From Pseudomonas sp. CROZ-RG-20F-R04-15 (GTDB lineage Bacteria; Pseudomonadota; Gammaproteobacteria; Pseudomonadales; Pseudomonadaceae), in assembly GCF_022662375.1 (NCBI RefSeq), contig NZ_JAKNQL010000002.1:310001-374000 (forward strand): a stretch of 64,000 nt of DNA, written 5' to 3'. The notes under the pieces are model-generated. The model made no database searches, was not told where the DNA came from, and worked only from the letters and a program-made list of their open reading frames with translations. The position numbers and the translations under genes are program-made. Shown here one piece after another: positions 31,701-41,283 of this stretch; position 1 is the stretch's first letter, and every line of letters begins with the position of its first letter.

Positions 31701-34700
31701 CAGAATCGTCATGCACAAACCGTCAGCGTGCGCCTCGACGCCGAGCACACCCAACAGCTGCTACAACAGGCGCCGGCGGCTTATCGCACGCAGGTCAACG
31801 ATCTGCTGCTGACCGCACTGGCCCGCGTACTCTGCCGCTGGAGTGGGCAGCCGTCGGCGCTGGTTCAGCTGGAAGGCCATGGCCGCGAAACCCTGTTCGA
31901 CGAGATCGACCTGACCCGCACTGTCGGCTGGTTCACCAGCGCCTATCCATTGCGCCTGACCCCGCACAACATCGAAGAAGCCGCCGGGCAGGGCGCTTCG
32001 ATCAAGGCGATCAAAGAACAACTGCGCGCCGTGCCGCATAAAGGTCTGGGTTATGGCGTGCTGCGTTATCTGGCTGATGACCTCAGCCAGCGCAGCATGG
32101 CCGCGCTGCCGCACGCGCCGGTTACTTTCAACTATCTCGGTCAGTTCGATCAGAGCTTTGGCAGCGATGCGCTATTCCGTCCGCTGGATGAGCCGGTCGG
32201 TGCAGCGCACGATCCGCAGGCGCCATTGCCGAACGAGTTGAGCGTCGACAGTCAGGTTTACGGCGGTGAACTGCTGCTGCGCTGGACCTTCAGCGCCGAG
32301 CGTTATGACACGCAGACCATCAACGATCTGGCCGATGCCTACCTCGGCGAACTGCAAAGCCTGATCGCCCATTGCCTGCAAGACGACGCCGGTGGCCTGA
32401 CGCCGTCGGACTTCCCGCTGGCCAAGCTGACTCAGGCGCAACTCGATGCCTTGCCGGTGCCGGCCGCGCACATCGAAGATGTCTATCCGCTGACGCCGAT
32501 GCAGGAAGGCATGTTGCTGCACACCTTGCTCGAACCGGGCACCGGTCTGTACTACATGCAGGATCGCTACCGCATCAACAGTGAACTCGACGCCGAGCGT
32601 TTCGCCCAGGCCTGGCAAGCGGTGATCGCCCGTCACGAAGCGCTGCGCGCGTCGTTCTGCTGGAACGTCGGCGAAGACATGCTGCAAGTGATTCACACCC
32701 CGGGTCGCACGCCGATCGAGTATCTGGACTGGAGCGCCATTGCCGAAACCGAGCAGGAGCCAAAGCTGCAAGCGCTGCTGAAAAACGAGCGCGAGGCCGG
32801 GTTCGATCTGCTCAATCAGGCGCCGTTCCACCTGCGCCTGATCAAGGTCGGCGCGGCGCGTTACTGGTTCATGATGAGCAACCACCACATCCTCATCGAT
32901 GCCTGGTGCCGTTCGCTGTTGATGAACGATTTCTTCGAAATCTATACCGCGATGGGTGAGGGGCGCGAAGCGCAACTCGCCATGCCGCCGCGCTACCGCG
33001 ATTACATCGGCTGGCTGCAACGTCAAAGCCTCGCCGAAGCGCGGCAGTGGTGGCAGCAGAACCTGCAAGGCTTCGAACGCACCACGCCGATCCCGAGTGA
33101 CCGTCCGTTCCTGCGCGAACATGCCGGTGAAAGCGGCGGGATGATCGTCGGCGACCGCTACACCCGCCTGAGTGTCGAGGACGGCGCGCGTCTGCGTGAA
33201 CTGGCGCAGGCCCATCAGCTGACCATAAACACTTTTGCTCAAGCAGCGTGGGCCTTGGTGCTGCGGCGTATGAGTGGTGATCGGGATGTGCTGTTCGGCG
33301 TCACCGTCGCCGGGCGGCCGGTGGAAATGCCGGAGATGCAGCGCACCGTCGGTCTGTTCATCAACAGTATTGCGCTGCGGGTGCAGATGCCAGAGGACGA
33401 TCAGCGCTCAAGCGTGCGTCAGTGGCTGAGCGGTCTGCTCGACAGCAACATGCAACTGCGTGAGTACGAATATCTGCCGCTGGTGAACATTCAGGAACAG
33501 AGTGAATTGCCGAAAGGCCAGCCGCTGTTTGACAGCCTGTTCGTCTTCGAAAACGCTCCGGTGGAAGTCTCGGTGCTGGACCGCGCGCAGAGCCTGAATG
33601 CGACCTCGGATTCTGGCCGTACCCACACCAATTTCCCGCTGACGGCGGTGTGCTATCCGGGCGATGACCTCGGTCTGCACCTGTCGTATGACCAGCGCTA
33701 TTTCGACGAATCGACCATCGAGCGCATGCTCGGCGAGTTCAAACGTCTGCTGCTGGCGCTGGTCGACGGCTTCCATGGCGACATGGCCGATCTGCCGCTG
33801 CTGGGCGCGGAAGAGCAGGACTTTCTGCTGCACGGTTGCAACCAGAGTGATCACGACTATCCGCTGGAGCAGAGCTACGTTGCGCTGTTCGAAGCGCAGG
33901 TTGCCGCGCATCCGCAACGTATCGCTGCCAGTTGCCTCGATCAGCAGCAGAGCTATGCCGAACTGAATCAGAACGCCAACCGACTCGGCCATGCACTGGT
34001 CGCCGCTGGTGTGCAGATGGATCAACCGGTGGCATTGCTCGCCGAACGTAATCTCGATCTGCTTGGCATGATCATTGGCAGCTTCAAGGCTGGCGCGGGT
34101 TATCTGCCGCTGGATCCGGGCCTGCCGAGCCAGCGTCTGCAACGCATCATCGAGCTGAGCCGCACGCCGGTGCTGGTCTGCTCCAAAGCATGCTTTGAAC
34201 AAGCGCAGACGTTGCTGGATGAGTTCAGCTGCGCCAATCGCCCGCGCCTGCTGGTGTGGGAAGAGATACAAGCGGCGGCGACGTCGGCGCAGGATCCGGG
34301 CATTTACAGCGGCCCCGACAACCTCGCCTACGTGATCTACACCTCGGGTTCCACCGGCCTGCCGAAAGGCGTGATGGTCGAGCAGCGTGGCATGCTCAAT
34401 AACCAGTTGAGCAAGGTGCCGTATCTGCACCTGAGCGATGCCGACGTGATCGCCCAAACTGCTTCGCAAAGCTTCGATATCTCGGTCTGGCAGTTCCTCG
34501 CTGCGCCGCTGTTCGGCGCGCGAGTGGACATCGTGCCGAACACCATCGCCCACGATCCGCAAGGGTTGCTGGTGCACGTGCAAGCGCAGGGCATCACCGT
34601 GCTGGAGAGCGTGCCGTCGCTGATTCAGGGCATGCTCGCTTCGGAGCGTCTGAGTCTGGATGGCTTGCGCTGGATGCTGCCGACCGGTGAGGCAATGCCG

Positions 34701-35717
34701 CCGGAGCTGGCGCACCAATGGCTGCTGCGTTACCCGGAGATCGGTCTGGTCAACGCTTATGGCCCGGCGGAATGCTCGGATGACGTGGCGTTCTTCCGTG
34801 TCGACATGGCGTCGACGCGCGGCAGTTACTTGCCGATCGGCACGCCGACCGACAACAACTTGCTCTATCTGGTCGATGGCGCGCTGGACCTGGTGCCGTT
34901 GGGCGCGGTGGGTGAGTTGTGCGTGGCGGGCACGGGCGTTGGTCGCGGTTATGTCAGCGATCCGCTGCGCACTGCGCCAGTGTTTGTGCCGAACCCGTTC
35001 GGTGCGCCGGGCGAACGCCTGTACCGCACCGGTGACCTGGCGCGGCGTCGCAGCGACGGCGTGCTGGAGTACGTCGGCCGCGTCGACCATCAGGTGAAGA
35101 TTCGCGGTTACCGCATCGAACTGGGCGAGATCGAAGCGCGCCTGCATGAACAGCCGGAGGTGCGCGATGGCGCGGTCGGTGTGCAGGAAGGCGTCAACGG
35201 TAAACACTTGGTCGGTTATCTGGTGGCTGCTGATAGCGCGCTGAATCCGAGTGAACGACTGGAGCGGATCAAGCAGCGCCTGCGTGCCGAACTGCCGGAA
35301 TACATGGTGCCGCTGCACTGGTTGTGGCTCGATCAACTGCCGCTGAATGCCAACGGCAAACTGGATCGCAAAGCCTTGCCGGCGCTGGAGATCGGCCAGT
35401 TGCAGAGCCAGGATTATCTGGCGCCGCGCAATGAGCTGGAGCACACCCTCGCCGACATTTGGGCCGAAGTGTTAAAGGTCGAGCAGGTTGGTGTGCGCGA
35501 CAACTTCTTCGAACTGGGCGGGCACTCGTTGCTCGCCACGCAGATCGCTTCGCGGGTGCAGAAAACCCTGCAACGTGACGTGCCGTTGCGGGCGATGTTC
35601 GAGTGCAGCACGGTGGAGGAACTGGCCGAGTACATTGATGGATTGGCGGCGAGTGATATCACCGAGGAGAAGGTCGATCGGTTGAATGATCTGATGGCAG
35701 AGCTGGAGGGGCTTTGA
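22719..35717 (+). CDS. pvdL: Pyoverdine chromophore NRPS PvdL
   Basis: PvdL makes the acyl-L-Glu-D-Tyr-L-Dab precursor of the pyoverdine chromophore in the cytoplasm. The 4,332-residue protein reads: fatty acyl-AMP ligase (1-570), ACP (attachment Ser611), C1 (HHIIADG at 802-808), A1 for Glu ([11 protein letters not shown] from 1274), PCP1 (Ser1666), C2 (HHIVTEG from 1858), A2 for Tyr ([11 protein letters not shown] from 2337), PCP2 (LGGDS, Ser2737), epimerase ([11 protein letters not shown] from 2913), C3 (HHILIDAW from 3389), A3 for Dab ([11 protein letters not shown] from 3874), PCP3 (Ser4270), and no thioesterase, so the chain passes to another NRPS. Domain order equals known PvdL. Substrates follow the family; I did not derive specificity codes. 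It starts at ATG 22719 behind AGGAAA, with a PvdS box upstream. C2 and C3 have changed catalytic-motif residues. Confidence 0.96.
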   Translation: MTDAFELPSTLVQALQRRAALTPDQLALRFLAENPEQAVVLSYRELDERARTIAAALQADAEFGDRAVLLFPSGPDYVAAFFGCLYAGVIAVPAYPPESARRHHQERLLSIIADAEPRLLLTSADLRDALQQIEGAPPLLCVDNLNSALAQNWVEPNLPPDHIAFLQYTSGSTALPKGVQVSHGNLVANELLIRHGFGIDVNPDDVIVSWLPLYHDMGLIGGLLQPIFSGVPCILMSPAYFLGRPLRWLEAISQYGGTISGGPDFAYRLCSERVSESALERLDLSRWRVAYSGSEPIRLDTLERFAEKFTASGFSADSFMASYGLAEATLFVAGTPRGTGIPALCVDDQALAQNRAEPGEGSPIMSCGISQPEHAVLIVEPSSLDELADNAVGEVWATGPSIALGYWRNPEASAKTFVQHAGRTWLRTGDLGFMRNGELFITGRLKDMLIVRGHNLYPQDIEKTVENEVEVVRKGRVAAFAVSQDGEEGIGIAAEISRSVQKILPPEALIKAIRQAVAEAYQEAPSVVVLLNPGALPKTSSGKLQRSACRNRLADGSLDSYAVFPSTASESQESTTSASELEALIGKIWAEQLNVKQVNADDHFFLLGGNSIAATQVIARVREKLALELNLRLLFEAPTLAAFAAAVAQQQQDGGSAQGAITALSRSEPMPQSLAQNRLWITWQLDPQSSAYNIPGALRLRGELDEDALRASFQQLIERHESLRTRFFERDGVALQQVDAAAEFNLQLIDISDLSAHEREARAQQIREDEARTQFDLEKGPLLWVTLVRLDDEDHQLLVTLHHIIADGWSLNVLIDEFSRLYAAATQGATATLAPLPTQYADYGSWQRQWLAQGEGERQLAYWKAQLGDEHPTLELATDSPRSAQHVHSAERHTVRLDASLSEAIRNTAQAHQSTPFMLLLSAFQSLLHRYSGQRDIRIGVPNANRPRLETQGLIGFFINTQVLRAEIDSRLPFVELLAQTRQAALGAQANQDLPFEQLLEAFPQAREQGLFQVMFNHQQRDLSALKRLPGLLAEELPWHSREAKFDLQLHSEEDRNGRLTLSFDYASELFAATTIARLAEHFSNLLREVCERPEQAIGDLQLLTASEHAQQKDWGVAPCTPAQQWLPELLNEQARLTPERIALVWDGGSLDFAELHTQANRLAHYLRDKGVGPDVCVAIAAERSPQLLIGLLAIIKAGGAYVPLDPDYPADRLAYMLSDSGVELLLTQTELLERLPASDGVSVIAMDALHLENWPSQAPGLHLHGDNLAYVIYTSGSTGQPKGVGNTHAALAERLQWMQNAYALNETDVLMQKAPISFDVSVWECFWPLITGARLLIAGPGEHRDPHRIAQLVQEHGVTTLHFVPPLLSLFIDEPLSAECTSLRRVFSGGEALPAELRNRVIAQLPAVQLHNRYGPTETAINVTHWHCTTADGERSPIGRPLGNVICRVLDAELNPVPAGVPGELCISGVGLARGYLGRPSLTAERFVVDPLGEQGARLYRTGDRARWTSDGVIEYLGRLDQQVKLRGFRVEPEEIEARLLAQDGVAQAVVLVRETAGGAQLIGYFTATDTHEDHDGQITRLKTALAAELPEYMVPAQLMRLDEMPLSPSGKLDRRALPEPQWQVREHVEPVTELEQQIAAIWREVLGLSQVGLRDDFFALGGHSLLATQIISRSRQACDVELPLRALFEHSELGDFAEQIRLIQVSGRTNKQPPIDKVDRSQPVPLSYSQQRMWFLWQMEPDSPAYNVGGMARLRGVLHVERFEAALQALILRHETLRTTFPSVDGVARQQVHAETGVRMGWKDFSKLAADVREQQVQQLADEEAHLPFDLETGPLLRACLVKTAEHEHYFVLTLHHIVTEGWAMDIFARELSALYEAFVDDRDSPLEPLPVQYLDYSVWQRNWLESGERQRQLDYWTAQLGREHPLLELPGDRPRPPVQSHQGELFRFDLSDDLAARVRAFNAQNGLTLFMTMTAALATLLYRYSGQTDLRIGAPVANRIRPESEGLIGAFLNTQVLRCQLDGMMSVGELFEQVRHTVIEGQSHQDLPFDHLVEALQPPRSAAYNPLFQVMCNVQRWEFQQSRMLAGMTVEYLANDARATKFDLNLEVTDLDHRLGCCLTYSTDLFDEPTIARMARHWRNLLEALIADPQQRLSELPLLDQPEQQQLLESLGIEPGEHRLDQCIHHLFAEQALARKDAPALTFAGQTLSYAELDARANRLAWALRERGVGPQVRVGLALERSLEMVVGLLAILKAGGAYVPLDPEYPLDRLHYMIEDSRIGLLLSDRAMFKALGDLPPNVVRWCLEDDSAALAAYPASELPFISLPQHQAYLIYTSGSTGKPKGVVVSHGEIAMHCQAVIERFAMRPDDCELHFYSINFDAATERLLVPLLSGAQVVLRAQGQWDAEEICGLIRAHKINVLGFTPSYGSQLAQFLSTQNEILPVRMIITGGEALTGEHLQRIRAAFKPSMFFNAYGPTETVVMPLASLAPEVLEEGAGSVPIGSVIGARVAYILDADLALVPQGATGELFVGGAGLAQAYHDRPGITAERFVADPFATDGGRMYRTGDLVRQRANGLVEYLGRIDHQVKIRGFRIELGEIETRLLDHDSIREAVVLALDAPSGKQLVGYLVTEIAEQSETKQAELREALKSHLKVQLPDYMVPTHLILLASMPLTANGKLDRRALPAPDPELNRQDYVAPSNELEITLAQIWCEVLNVEQVGLNDNFFELGGDSILSIQVVSRARQQGIHFSPRDLFQHQTVQTLAAVASRTEQVTAEQGLVTGETRLTPIQHWFFDTEIPERQHWNQALLLEPTVPLEPHRLEQALLAVIEQHDALRLRFSEADGQWQATHQPVSDAVVLWQVRVTSMDKCEALFADAQRSLDLEQGPLVRAVLVDGPEGQQRLFIAIHHLVVDGVSWRVLLDDLQTVYRQLNAGQTVKLPAKTSAFKDWTARLQAYAGSESLREELDWWQTQLAGQNADLPCENPQGGQQNRHAQTVSVRLDAEHTQQLLQQAPAAYRTQVNDLLLTALARVLCRWSGQPSALVQLEGHGRETLFDEIDLTRTVGWFTSAYPLRLTPHNIEEAAGQGASIKAIKEQLRAVPHKGLGYGVLRYLADDLSQRSMAALPHAPVTFNYLGQFDQSFGSDALFRPLDEPVGAAHDPQAPLPNELSVDSQVYGGELLLRWTFSAERYDTQTINDLADAYLGELQSLIAHCLQDDAGGLTPSDFPLAKLTQAQLDALPVPAAHIEDVYPLTPMQEGMLLHTLLEPGTGLYYMQDRYRINSELDAERFAQAWQAVIARHEALRASFCWNVGEDMLQVIHTPGRTPIEYLDWSAIAETEQEPKLQALLKNEREAGFDLLNQAPFHLRLIKVGAARYWFMMSNHHILIDAWCRSLLMNDFFEIYTAMGEGREAQLAMPPRYRDYIGWLQRQSLAEARQWWQQNLQGFERTTPIPSDRPFLREHAGESGGMIVGDRYTRLSVEDGARLRELAQAHQLTINTFAQAAWALVLRRMSGDRDVLFGVTVAGRPVEMPEMQRTVGLFINSIALRVQMPEDDQRSSVRQWLSGLLDSNMQLREYEYLPLVNIQEQSELPKGQPLFDSLFVFENAPVEVSVLDRAQSLNATSDSGRTHTNFPLTAVCYPGDDLGLHLSYDQRYFDESTIERMLGEFKRLLLALVDGFHGDMADLPLLGAEEQDFLLHGCNQSDHDYPLEQSYVALFEAQVAAHPQRIAASCLDQQQSYAELNQNANRLGHALVAAGVQMDQPVALLAERNLDLLGMIIGSFKAGAGYLPLDPGLPSQRLQRIIELSRTPVLVCSKACFEQAQTLLDEFSCANRPRLLVWEEIQAAATSAQDPGIYSGPDNLAYVIYTSGSTGLPKGVMVEQRGMLNNQLSKVPYLHLSDADVIAQTASQSFDISVWQFLAAPLFGARVDIVPNTIAHDPQGLLVHVQAQGITVLESVPSLIQGMLASERLSLDGLRWMLPTGEAMPPELAHQWLLRYPEIGLVNAYGPAECSDDVAFFRVDMASTRGSYLPIGTPTDNNLLYLVDGALDLVPLGAVGELCVAGTGVGRGYVSDPLRTAPVFVPNPFGAPGERLYRTGDLARRRSDGVLEYVGRVDHQVKIRGYRIELGEIEARLHEQPEVRDGAVGVQEGVNGKHLVGYLVAADSALNPSERLERIKQRLRAELPEYMVPLHWLWLDQLPLNANGKLDRKALPALEIGQLQSQDYLAPRNELEHTLADIWAEVLKVEQVGVRDNFFELGGHSLLATQIASRVQKTLQRDVPLRAMFECSTVEELAEYIDGLAASDITEEKVDRLNDLMAELEGL

Positions 35718-35738
35718 TTCTCTAGCGACTGTACCGCC

Positions 35739-35763
35739 CTTTCGCGAGCAAGCTCGCGAAGGC
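35739..35763. repeat. Single truncated REP after pvdL
   Basis: TTCGCGAGCAAGCTCGCGAA is a palindromic REP core without the second inverted copy; it lies 22 bp after the pvdL stop. Confidence 0.7.
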
Positions 35764-35812
35764 GGCACCAGCATCAACACACAAGGCATCATTTCCAAGG
35801 TTGACGACCAGC

Positions 35813-35845
35813 AACCGGCAGCTCAGTCTGCCGGTTCTCTTTTTT
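35813..35845 (+). terminator. Strong intrinsic terminator after pvdL
   Basis: AACCGGCAG and CTGCCGGTT form a perfect 9-bp stem with loop CTCAGT, followed by CTCTTTTTT. It ends only 18 bp before the start of the next gene on the same strand. Confidence 0.85.
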
Positions 35846-35862
35846 GTCGCGGGGGGTGGTCG

Positions 35863-36678
35863 ATGCCTTTTTACACGGTTGACGGACAAGCGCTGCATTA
35901 CATTGATCAAGGCACTGGTCCGGCGGTGTTGCTCGCCGGCAGCTATCTATGGGATCAGGCCATGTGGGCGCCGCAGATTGCCGCGTTATCGCCGCATTAT
36001 CGGGTGATTGCACTGGATCTGTGGGGCCATGGCGAGTCGGGGCGGTTACCCGAAGGCACGACTTCACTGGACGACATCGCTCGTCAGGCGCAGGCCTTGC
36101 TTGATCATCTGGACATCGATCAGGTCACCCTCGTCGGGCTCTCGGTTGGCGGCATGTGGGGCGTGCGCCTGGCGTTGTCGGCACCGCAACGGCTCAACGG
36201 TCTGGTGCTGATGGACACGTATGTTGGTGTCGAGCCTGAGCCGACTCGTCAGTACTACTTCTCGCTGTTTAAACAGATCGAAGAAACCGGCGAAATTTCC
36301 GAGCAGTTGCTTGATATCGTTGTGCCGATCTTCTTCCGCCCGGGCATTGATCCGCAGTCGGCGCTGTATCAGGATTTCCGCGCGAAACTGGCGGCGTACT
36401 CGTCCGATCGTTTACGCGAAAGCATCGTACCGATGGGGCGTATCACCTTTGGTCGCGATGATTTGCTGCCACGTCTGGGCGAATTGAATGCGCCGACCAC
36501 GCTGGTCATGTGCGGCGATCAGGACAAACCACGACCACCGTCCGAAGCAAAGGAAATGGCCGAGTTGATCGGTTGCCCGTGGGTGCTGGTGCCGGAGGCG
36601 GGGCATATCTCCAACCTGGAGAACCCCGAGTTTGTCACAGAGGTGTTGTTTACCTTCTTGAGCGAGCGCAACCGTTAA
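35863..36678 (+). CDS. Alpha/beta hydrolase downstream of pvdL
   Basis: The 271-residue protein is an alpha/beta hydrolase: LLAGSYLWDQAMW oxyanion region, nucleophile elbow GLSVGGMWG (Ser about residue 96), acid in CGDQDKPRPP and His in VPEAGHISNLENP. It has no signal peptide and is cytoplasmic. A role in pyoverdine metabolism is suggested only by adjacency to pvdL; a strong terminator lies just before its ATG, so co-expression may be limited. It could equally be an unrelated esterase or C-C hydrolase. Confidence 0.85.
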   Translation: MPFYTVDGQALHYIDQGTGPAVLLAGSYLWDQAMWAPQIAALSPHYRVIALDLWGHGESGRLPEGTTSLDDIARQAQALLDHLDIDQVTLVGLSVGGMWGVRLALSAPQRLNGLVLMDTYVGVEPEPTRQYYFSLFKQIEETGEISEQLLDIVVPIFFRPGIDPQSALYQDFRAKLAAYSSDRLRESIVPMGRITFGRDDLLPRLGELNAPTTLVMCGDQDKPRPPSEAKEMAELIGCPWVLVPEAGHISNLENPEFVTEVLFTFLSERNR

Positions 36679-36691
36679 ACCGAGTGTCCGT

Positions 36692-36785
36692 TCTTCGCGA
36701 GCAGGCTCGCTCCCACAGTGACCGCAGTGAACACAGAGTCTGCGACCACATTCGATCCCTGTGGGAGCGAGCTTGCTCGCGAAGA
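36692..36785. repeat. REPIN between hydrolase and dsbG
   Basis: Inverted REP arms, TTCGCGAGCAGGCTCGC and GCGAGCTTGCTCGCGAA, about 50 bp apart, between two convergent genes. Confidence 0.85.
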
Positions 36786-36814
36786 GGCCAGACCAGGCAA
36801 TAAAGAATTCGAAG

Positions 36815-37585
36815 CTACTTAGGCCCGAGAATCTTCGCCAACTTGTCCGGCGAAGGCGCACCTTGCTGCTGTTGCAGCTCACCCTTGTCATCCATATAGA
36901 AAATTGCCGGCGTCGCCTGCAAATCGAGATCTTCCATCAGTTGCATGTTTGCTGCCAGTTTGGTCTGCACGGCCGCTGGAATATCCTTCAGCGCTTTCAG
37001 TGAGCTGCCTTTGCCAGCCTTTTCGTGATCTTCCAGGGCCTTGGCCGGATCTTTCGCCGCCAGCAACGCCGCCGATTTGCCCGGGCTGTCCTCGCGGATG
37101 ATGCCGACCATAATGTGCCGCAGTTGCACCTTGCCGGATTTCACCCATGGTCGTGCCTGTTCCCAGAACATGTTGCAGTACGGGCAGTTCGGATCGCTGA
37201 ACAGGTACACGGTGCGCGGTGCATCCTTGTTGCCGTCCTGAATCCAGTTGCTCGCCTCGAACTTGGCCCAGACTTCCTTGGCCATCGGCGCGTAAACCAG
37301 TTTTTGCAGGGGCTCGCTGCTCAGATCCTTGCCGTCGGCGTCGTACAGATTACCGAGCAAAACGTGTTTGCCGTCCGGGGTCAGGTACAGCGCCATGCCA
37401 CGGTTCTGATATTGCGCCGCATAACCGCGCAAGCCATCGGGGGCGTCGAACTGGCCGACGATTTTCGCGCCTTTGGCTTCGATCTGTTTGATCGCCGCAG
37501 GCAACTCTTCAGCAGCCTGCACCGACGGCAAGTGCAGCAGGGCGCTACCCAGAGTCAGCGTCAGCAGGTGGCGGAGGCGGGGCAT
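36815..37585 (-). CDS. dsbG: Thiol:disulfide interchange protein DsbG
   Basis: DsbG is a periplasmic dimeric disulfide isomerase/reductase. The 256-residue protein has a signal peptide (cleavage after VQA, about residue 24), an N-terminal dimerisation domain, and a thioredoxin domain with the CPYC active site in DPNCPYCNMFW (about residue 125) and the cis-Pro loop ATPAIFY. It begins inside the 3' end of dsbE (25-bp overlap) with AAGGAAA in front, so it is the last gene of dsbD-dsbE-dsbG. Confidence 0.93.
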   Translation of the reverse strand: MPRLRHLLTLTLGSALLHLPSVQAAEELPAAIKQIEAKGAKIVGQFDAPDGLRGYAAQYQNRGMALYLTPDGKHVLLGNLYDADGKDLSSEPLQKLVYAPMAKEVWAKFEASNWIQDGNKDAPRTVYLFSDPNCPYCNMFWEQARPWVKSGKVQLRHIMVGIIREDSPGKSAALLAAKDPAKALEDHEKAGKGSSLKALKDIPAAVQTKLAANMQLMEDLDLQATPAIFYMDDKGELQQQQGAPSPDKLAKILGPK

Positions 37586-38442
37586 GGCAGTTTCCTTGCA
37601 GAGGTGGCCGGTGCAGTGGCCGGGTTCGAATTCGGGGTCGGGGTGTCGAAGTTTTCCAGCGCGCGCGCCAGGCTGGCGTTGGATAACTCGCCCAGGTGGC
37701 TGCTCAGCAACCGACCGTCAGGGCTATAGAACAGCGTAGTCGGCAATGCCATGGAACCCACGGCCTGACCGAGGCGACCGCTGCGGTCAAACAGCACGTT
37801 GTTGAGGCTCAGGCCCTGGGTTTCGAGAAATGTCGCCACGCTTTGCATGCTTTCGGCCTGATTGACGAACAGGAAGGTCAGGTCCGGGCGCTGTCGCTGA
37901 GCGTTTTCCAGCACCGGCATCTCGCGTCGGCACGGTGGACACCAGGTCGCCCACAGATTGATCACCAGCGGGCCACCCTGATAGTCGCTGAGCTGGATGG
38001 TTTCTCCGGCGGCATTGCGCAGGGAGATGTCCGGCAATCGGGTGCCTTGTTCATAGATGTTCAACGACAGCGTCGCCAACAGCCAGAACGCTACACCGCT
38101 GGCCACTCCAAAACCCAGCGGGCGGCGCAAGCCCGGACGGCGCCATCCGCGATACAGCGCCACCAGCAGCAACACAATCACACCCGGCCAGGCGAGGAAG
38201 CCACCGTCACGCAAATCGATGATCTGCCACGGATCACTGCGATAGTGCGACCAGTACAGCAGCACAAAGGCAATACGCGCTGCGAGCATGCCCAGCAGAA
38301 ACAGGCTGAACAGTGCCGACTCGGGGTTATCGCCGCCACGCTTGGCCACCCGCCAGCCGACAAAGGTCGCCAGCGCCAAAGCACTGATCAGCAGCAGATG
38401 ATTAAGCGCAATGGCAAAGGTGCCGAGGGTGAAAGTCAGCAT
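37561..38442 (-). CDS. dsbE: Membrane-anchored TlpA/DsbE-like thioredoxin
   Basis: The 293-residue protein joins an N-terminal part with four or so membrane helices (LGT-like) to a periplasmic thioredoxin domain with WATWCPPCRREMPVL (about residue 170). It resembles the middle gene of the P. aeruginosa dsbD-dsbE-dsbG cluster (PA2478-PA2476). It probably passes electrons from DsbD to periplasmic thiols. Its ATG overlaps the dsbD stop (TAATG). The C-terminal tail (PNSNPATAPATS) is low complexity. Confidence 0.88.
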   Translation of the reverse strand: MLTFTLGTFAIALNHLLLISALALATFVGWRVAKRGGDNPESALFSLFLLGMLAARIAFVLLYWSHYRSDPWQIIDLRDGGFLAWPGVIVLLLVALYRGWRRPGLRRPLGFGVASGVAFWLLATLSLNIYEQGTRLPDISLRNAAGETIQLSDYQGGPLVINLWATWCPPCRREMPVLENAQRQRPDLTFLFVNQAESMQSVATFLETQGLSLNNVLFDRSGRLGQAVGSMALPTTLFYSPDGRLLSSHLGELSNASLARALENFDTPTPNSNPATAPATSARKLPCPASATC

Positions 38443-40175
38443 TAATTGGCGTCCCGGGTGGTGGCCCAGCGTTGCAGGAATGTGTCGGCATCGACTTCGC
38501 CGGTGATGCGCTGGCTGCGGCGTTCTTCGCCATCGCTGCCGATCCAGACGAAACTCGGTGGCCCCGGCACTTTGTAGCGGCTGAGCAATTCACGGCTGTC
38601 GGCGTTGTCGGCGGTGACATCGAGCCGCAGCAGGCGCACGTCGCTCAACGCCTGCATGACCTTGTCCTTGCCGAATACCTGTTTCTCCATGACCTTGCAC
38701 GACACACACCAGTCGGCGTAGTAGTCGAGCAGCACCCACTGACCCTTGGCTTTGGCGGCATCGAGTTCACTTTGCAGTGCCGCCGGCTCCTTGATCGTGA
38801 CGAATGCGTCATGCGCAGATGGCGCCGCCGTGCCGGCACGACCGGCACTGTAGACCTGCAACGGTTGATACGGATCATCGCTGCCGCCCGCCGCACCAAT
38901 CACCAGCAAGCTGCCCCACAACCCGAGCAACAGCGAACTGGCACCGAACAGCTGGGCAACGCGGCCAAAACCTTCGGACTGTTTCCAGGCACAGAACGCG
39001 GCGATCAACAGCAGCGCACCGCACAGACCCAGCCACAGCGAAGCATCGAGCACCGGGCGCAACATCAACAGCGCGGTGGCGAGAAAGAGGAAGCCGAACA
39101 CGCCTTTGAGCAGGTTCATCCAGGCACCGGGCTTAGGCAGGAAACGATTGCCCACGGTCACCAGCAACAACAACGGCACACCGATGCCGATGCCCAGCGA
39201 GAACAGAATCAAGCCGCCGTGCAGTGCGTTGCCGCTCTGCGCGATATACAGCAACGCACCGGCCAGCGGCGCGGTCATGCAGGGACCGACCAGCAAACCG
39301 GACAACGCACCGAGCACTCCGGCGCCGATCAGGCTGCCACCGCTGCGACTGCGCGAGGCGTGTTCGAGGCGGTCGCGCAGGGCCACCGGCAGTTGCAGTT
39401 CAAAGAAGCCGAACATCGGCAAGGCCAGCACCACGAAGACCGCGGCAAACGTGCCGAGCAGCCATGGATTCTGCAACCACGCCTGCAGGTTTGCGCCGAG
39501 CAGCGCGGCAATCACGCCCATTGCCGCATACACCAGCGCCATGCAGATCACATAACTGCCGGCCAGCGCAAAACCGCGACGCGGGGTGGCACCACTGCCG
39601 ACCACCATACCGGCCAGAATCGGCAGCATTGGCAATGTGCACGGGGTAAAGGCCAGCAACAGTCCGAGGCCGAAAAACACCAGCAAGCTCCAGCCCAGCG
39701 CCCGTTGTTGCAGGCTGCTGGCCAAGGCCTGATCCGGCGCTTCGGCGCTTGCAGCCGCTGCGGCTTTGCCGCCCAGATCAATGACCCGGGTTTGCGGCGG
39801 ATAACACAGACCGGCGTCGGCACAGCCCTGATAACTGACCTTGATCTGACCGCTGGCCGAGGCCGGGATTTTCACTTCCAGCCCTTGGCGATAAACCGGT
39901 TGTTCACCGAAAAACTCGTCGCTATGCGACTCGCCTTGAGGCAGCGCCGGCTGTTGCTCCGCGCTCAGTCCGTCGAATTTCAAACGCTTCTGATACAGGT
40001 AATAACCGTCGGTTATTTGCCAGAACAGCTGGGTTTCACCGGATTCCAGACGTTCGGAAGTGAGCACGAATGCCTGGTCGACCGGCAGAAACTCCGGTTT
40101 TGTCTCGAATGGATTGTTCCCGGCCTGGGCCAGGCTGGAAATCAGCAGAGCAAACAAAAGAAAAAAATGACGCAT
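38442..40175 (-). CDS. dsbD: Thiol:disulfide interchange protein DsbD
   Basis: DsbD moves electrons from cytoplasmic thioredoxin to the periplasm. The 577-residue protein has a signal peptide (LAQA), an N-terminal alpha domain with the CADAGLCYPP Cys pair (about residue 113), an eight-helix CcdA-type membrane domain with Cys in AFTPCTLPM and LVGPCMTAPL, and a C-terminal gamma thioredoxin domain with WCVSCK (about residue 492). All six redox Cys are in place. It heads the dsbD-dsbE-dsbG operon. Confidence 0.94.
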   Translation of the reverse strand: MRHFFLLFALLISSLAQAGNNPFETKPEFLPVDQAFVLTSERLESGETQLFWQITDGYYLYQKRLKFDGLSAEQQPALPQGESHSDEFFGEQPVYRQGLEVKIPASASGQIKVSYQGCADAGLCYPPQTRVIDLGGKAAAAASAEAPDQALASSLQQRALGWSLLVFFGLGLLLAFTPCTLPMLPILAGMVVGSGATPRRGFALAGSYVICMALVYAAMGVIAALLGANLQAWLQNPWLLGTFAAVFVVLALPMFGFFELQLPVALRDRLEHASRSRSGGSLIGAGVLGALSGLLVGPCMTAPLAGALLYIAQSGNALHGGLILFSLGIGIGVPLLLLVTVGNRFLPKPGAWMNLLKGVFGFLFLATALLMLRPVLDASLWLGLCGALLLIAAFCAWKQSEGFGRVAQLFGASSLLLGLWGSLLVIGAAGGSDDPYQPLQVYSAGRAGTAAPSAHDAFVTIKEPAALQSELDAAKAKGQWVLLDYYADWCVSCKVMEKQVFGKDKVMQALSDVRLLRLDVTADNADSRELLSRYKVPGPPSFVWIGSDGEERRSQRITGEVDADTFLQRWATTRDAN

Positions 40176-40323
40176 GGAGGAGCCTTGTCCCTGTGCAAGT
40201 GGGGGGCAGAATGGGCGGCGGCGATTAACCGATAATTAACCGTATCCTACAAGGCCCCCCTCGATTGTCCAATCAGTCGTCCGGCAGCTCCGGCACGCGT
40301 GCAAATACGCCTGCTTTGTGGCT

Positions 40324-41028
40324 TTAACCTTGAGTGGCGCCTCGCAACAGGCCCGGCCAATTAGTGTCATTGATGGTGTGCGGGCCCGAGATCAGCCGGT
40401 CTGTCTGAATGTTGTAGATCAGGTACTGGTTGTTGGTCAGAAAGATGTACCAATAGCTGTCGGCAAACGTCCGGTCGTTTTGGGCGGCGGTGATGATCCG
40501 GTCCTTGTAAGGTTTCAGCACGCCGAGTTGATATTCGCCGAAAGGTTTGCGGGTCAGTGTCTTTGCCCTGGCGTTGAACGACAGATAATGACCGTCATCA
40601 AGTATGAAGCGGAACAGAAACGGTTGGCCGGTCAGTTGAAACCATGTACCGGCAATGATTCGCTCAAAGTACGGCAGGATCGGCTTCCAGATCGAGTCGG
40701 CGACTTTCTGGAAACTGGCGACCTTGTCCTTGTCCTGATCGTACTTGCACACCATGGGGGTTGTTCCCTGGTAGAAGAACAACCAGGCAATATCTTCGTC
40801 CGAGCCGGCATTGAAGCCGAATGAGGTGGTCGTCAGGCCGAAGCGCAGGTCTTTGGTAAACGGATCAAACGAGTCCCAACTGCCGGCGGTCGAGGCAGGA
40901 TAGGTGTCCGTCACAGTGCGCGCTCCAAGATCGAACCGGGAATAGGTGTCGCTGTTCTTGAAGAAGAAATAAATCCGGTCGGGGCCTGCGCGCCAGTCGA
41001 GGGCAACAAAGTTTTCAAGTTGTGGCAT
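40324..41028 (-). CDS. Hemopexin-like repeat protein
   Basis: The 234-residue protein appears to contain four blade-like repeats, each with aromatic-rich strands (DRIYFFFKNSDTYSRFD; IAWLFFYQG; HYLSFNARAKTL; YWYIFLTNNQYLIYN) and tryptophan-centred ends such as GSWDSF, as in hemopexin/photopexin domains, giving probably one four-bladed propeller. No signal peptide or membrane segment is seen. ATG 41028 has AGGA upstream. It lies between dsbD and the DsbR-type regulator, with visibly lower GC than both, suggesting separate acquisition. A heme, iron, or partner-binding role is possible but unproven. Confidence 0.7.
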   Translation of the reverse strand: MPQLENFVALDWRAGPDRIYFFFKNSDTYSRFDLGARTVTDTYPASTAGSWDSFDPFTKDLRFGLTTTSFGFNAGSDEDIAWLFFYQGTTPMVCKYDQDKDKVASFQKVADSIWKPILPYFERIIAGTWFQLTGQPFLFRFILDDGHYLSFNARAKTLTRKPFGEYQLGVLKPYKDRIITAAQNDRTFADSYWYIFLTNNQYLIYNIQTDRLISGPHTINDTNWPGLLRGATQG

Positions 41029-41283
41029 GTTGATAAATCCTTTTAGAGAATCCTTGTGAAGTTGCAAGTTCAACGCTAAATGACGGCGGACCTGCGATAT
41101 AGGCGATAATTGTTTCTTTGTCGGTTTTTATATTGGCGAAAGTTTCAGGCAGATAGCGCTCCTTGCCTGTCGGCCTGAATATCGAGGTCGGCTTTTTTCC
41201 GGCTTCCCGATAACGCCAGTGGCGGCCATAATTGCGCCTTAATCCTCGCCTGATTCACTCGCCTTTTTATTTGCGGAGCACCC

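Noticed and set aside
25650..35444. Very long open frames on the minus strand opposite pvdL (for example 25650-28103, 28140-30638, 33408-35444)
   Set aside because: They mirror the high-GC codon pattern of pvdL in the opposite frame, have repetitive His/Gln/Arg-rich content and no recognisable motif or ribosome site.
38472..40235. 587-codon open frame opposite dsbD
   Set aside because: Its composition (Gln, His, Arg runs) is that of an antisense frame of a hydrophobic gene; no domain is seen.
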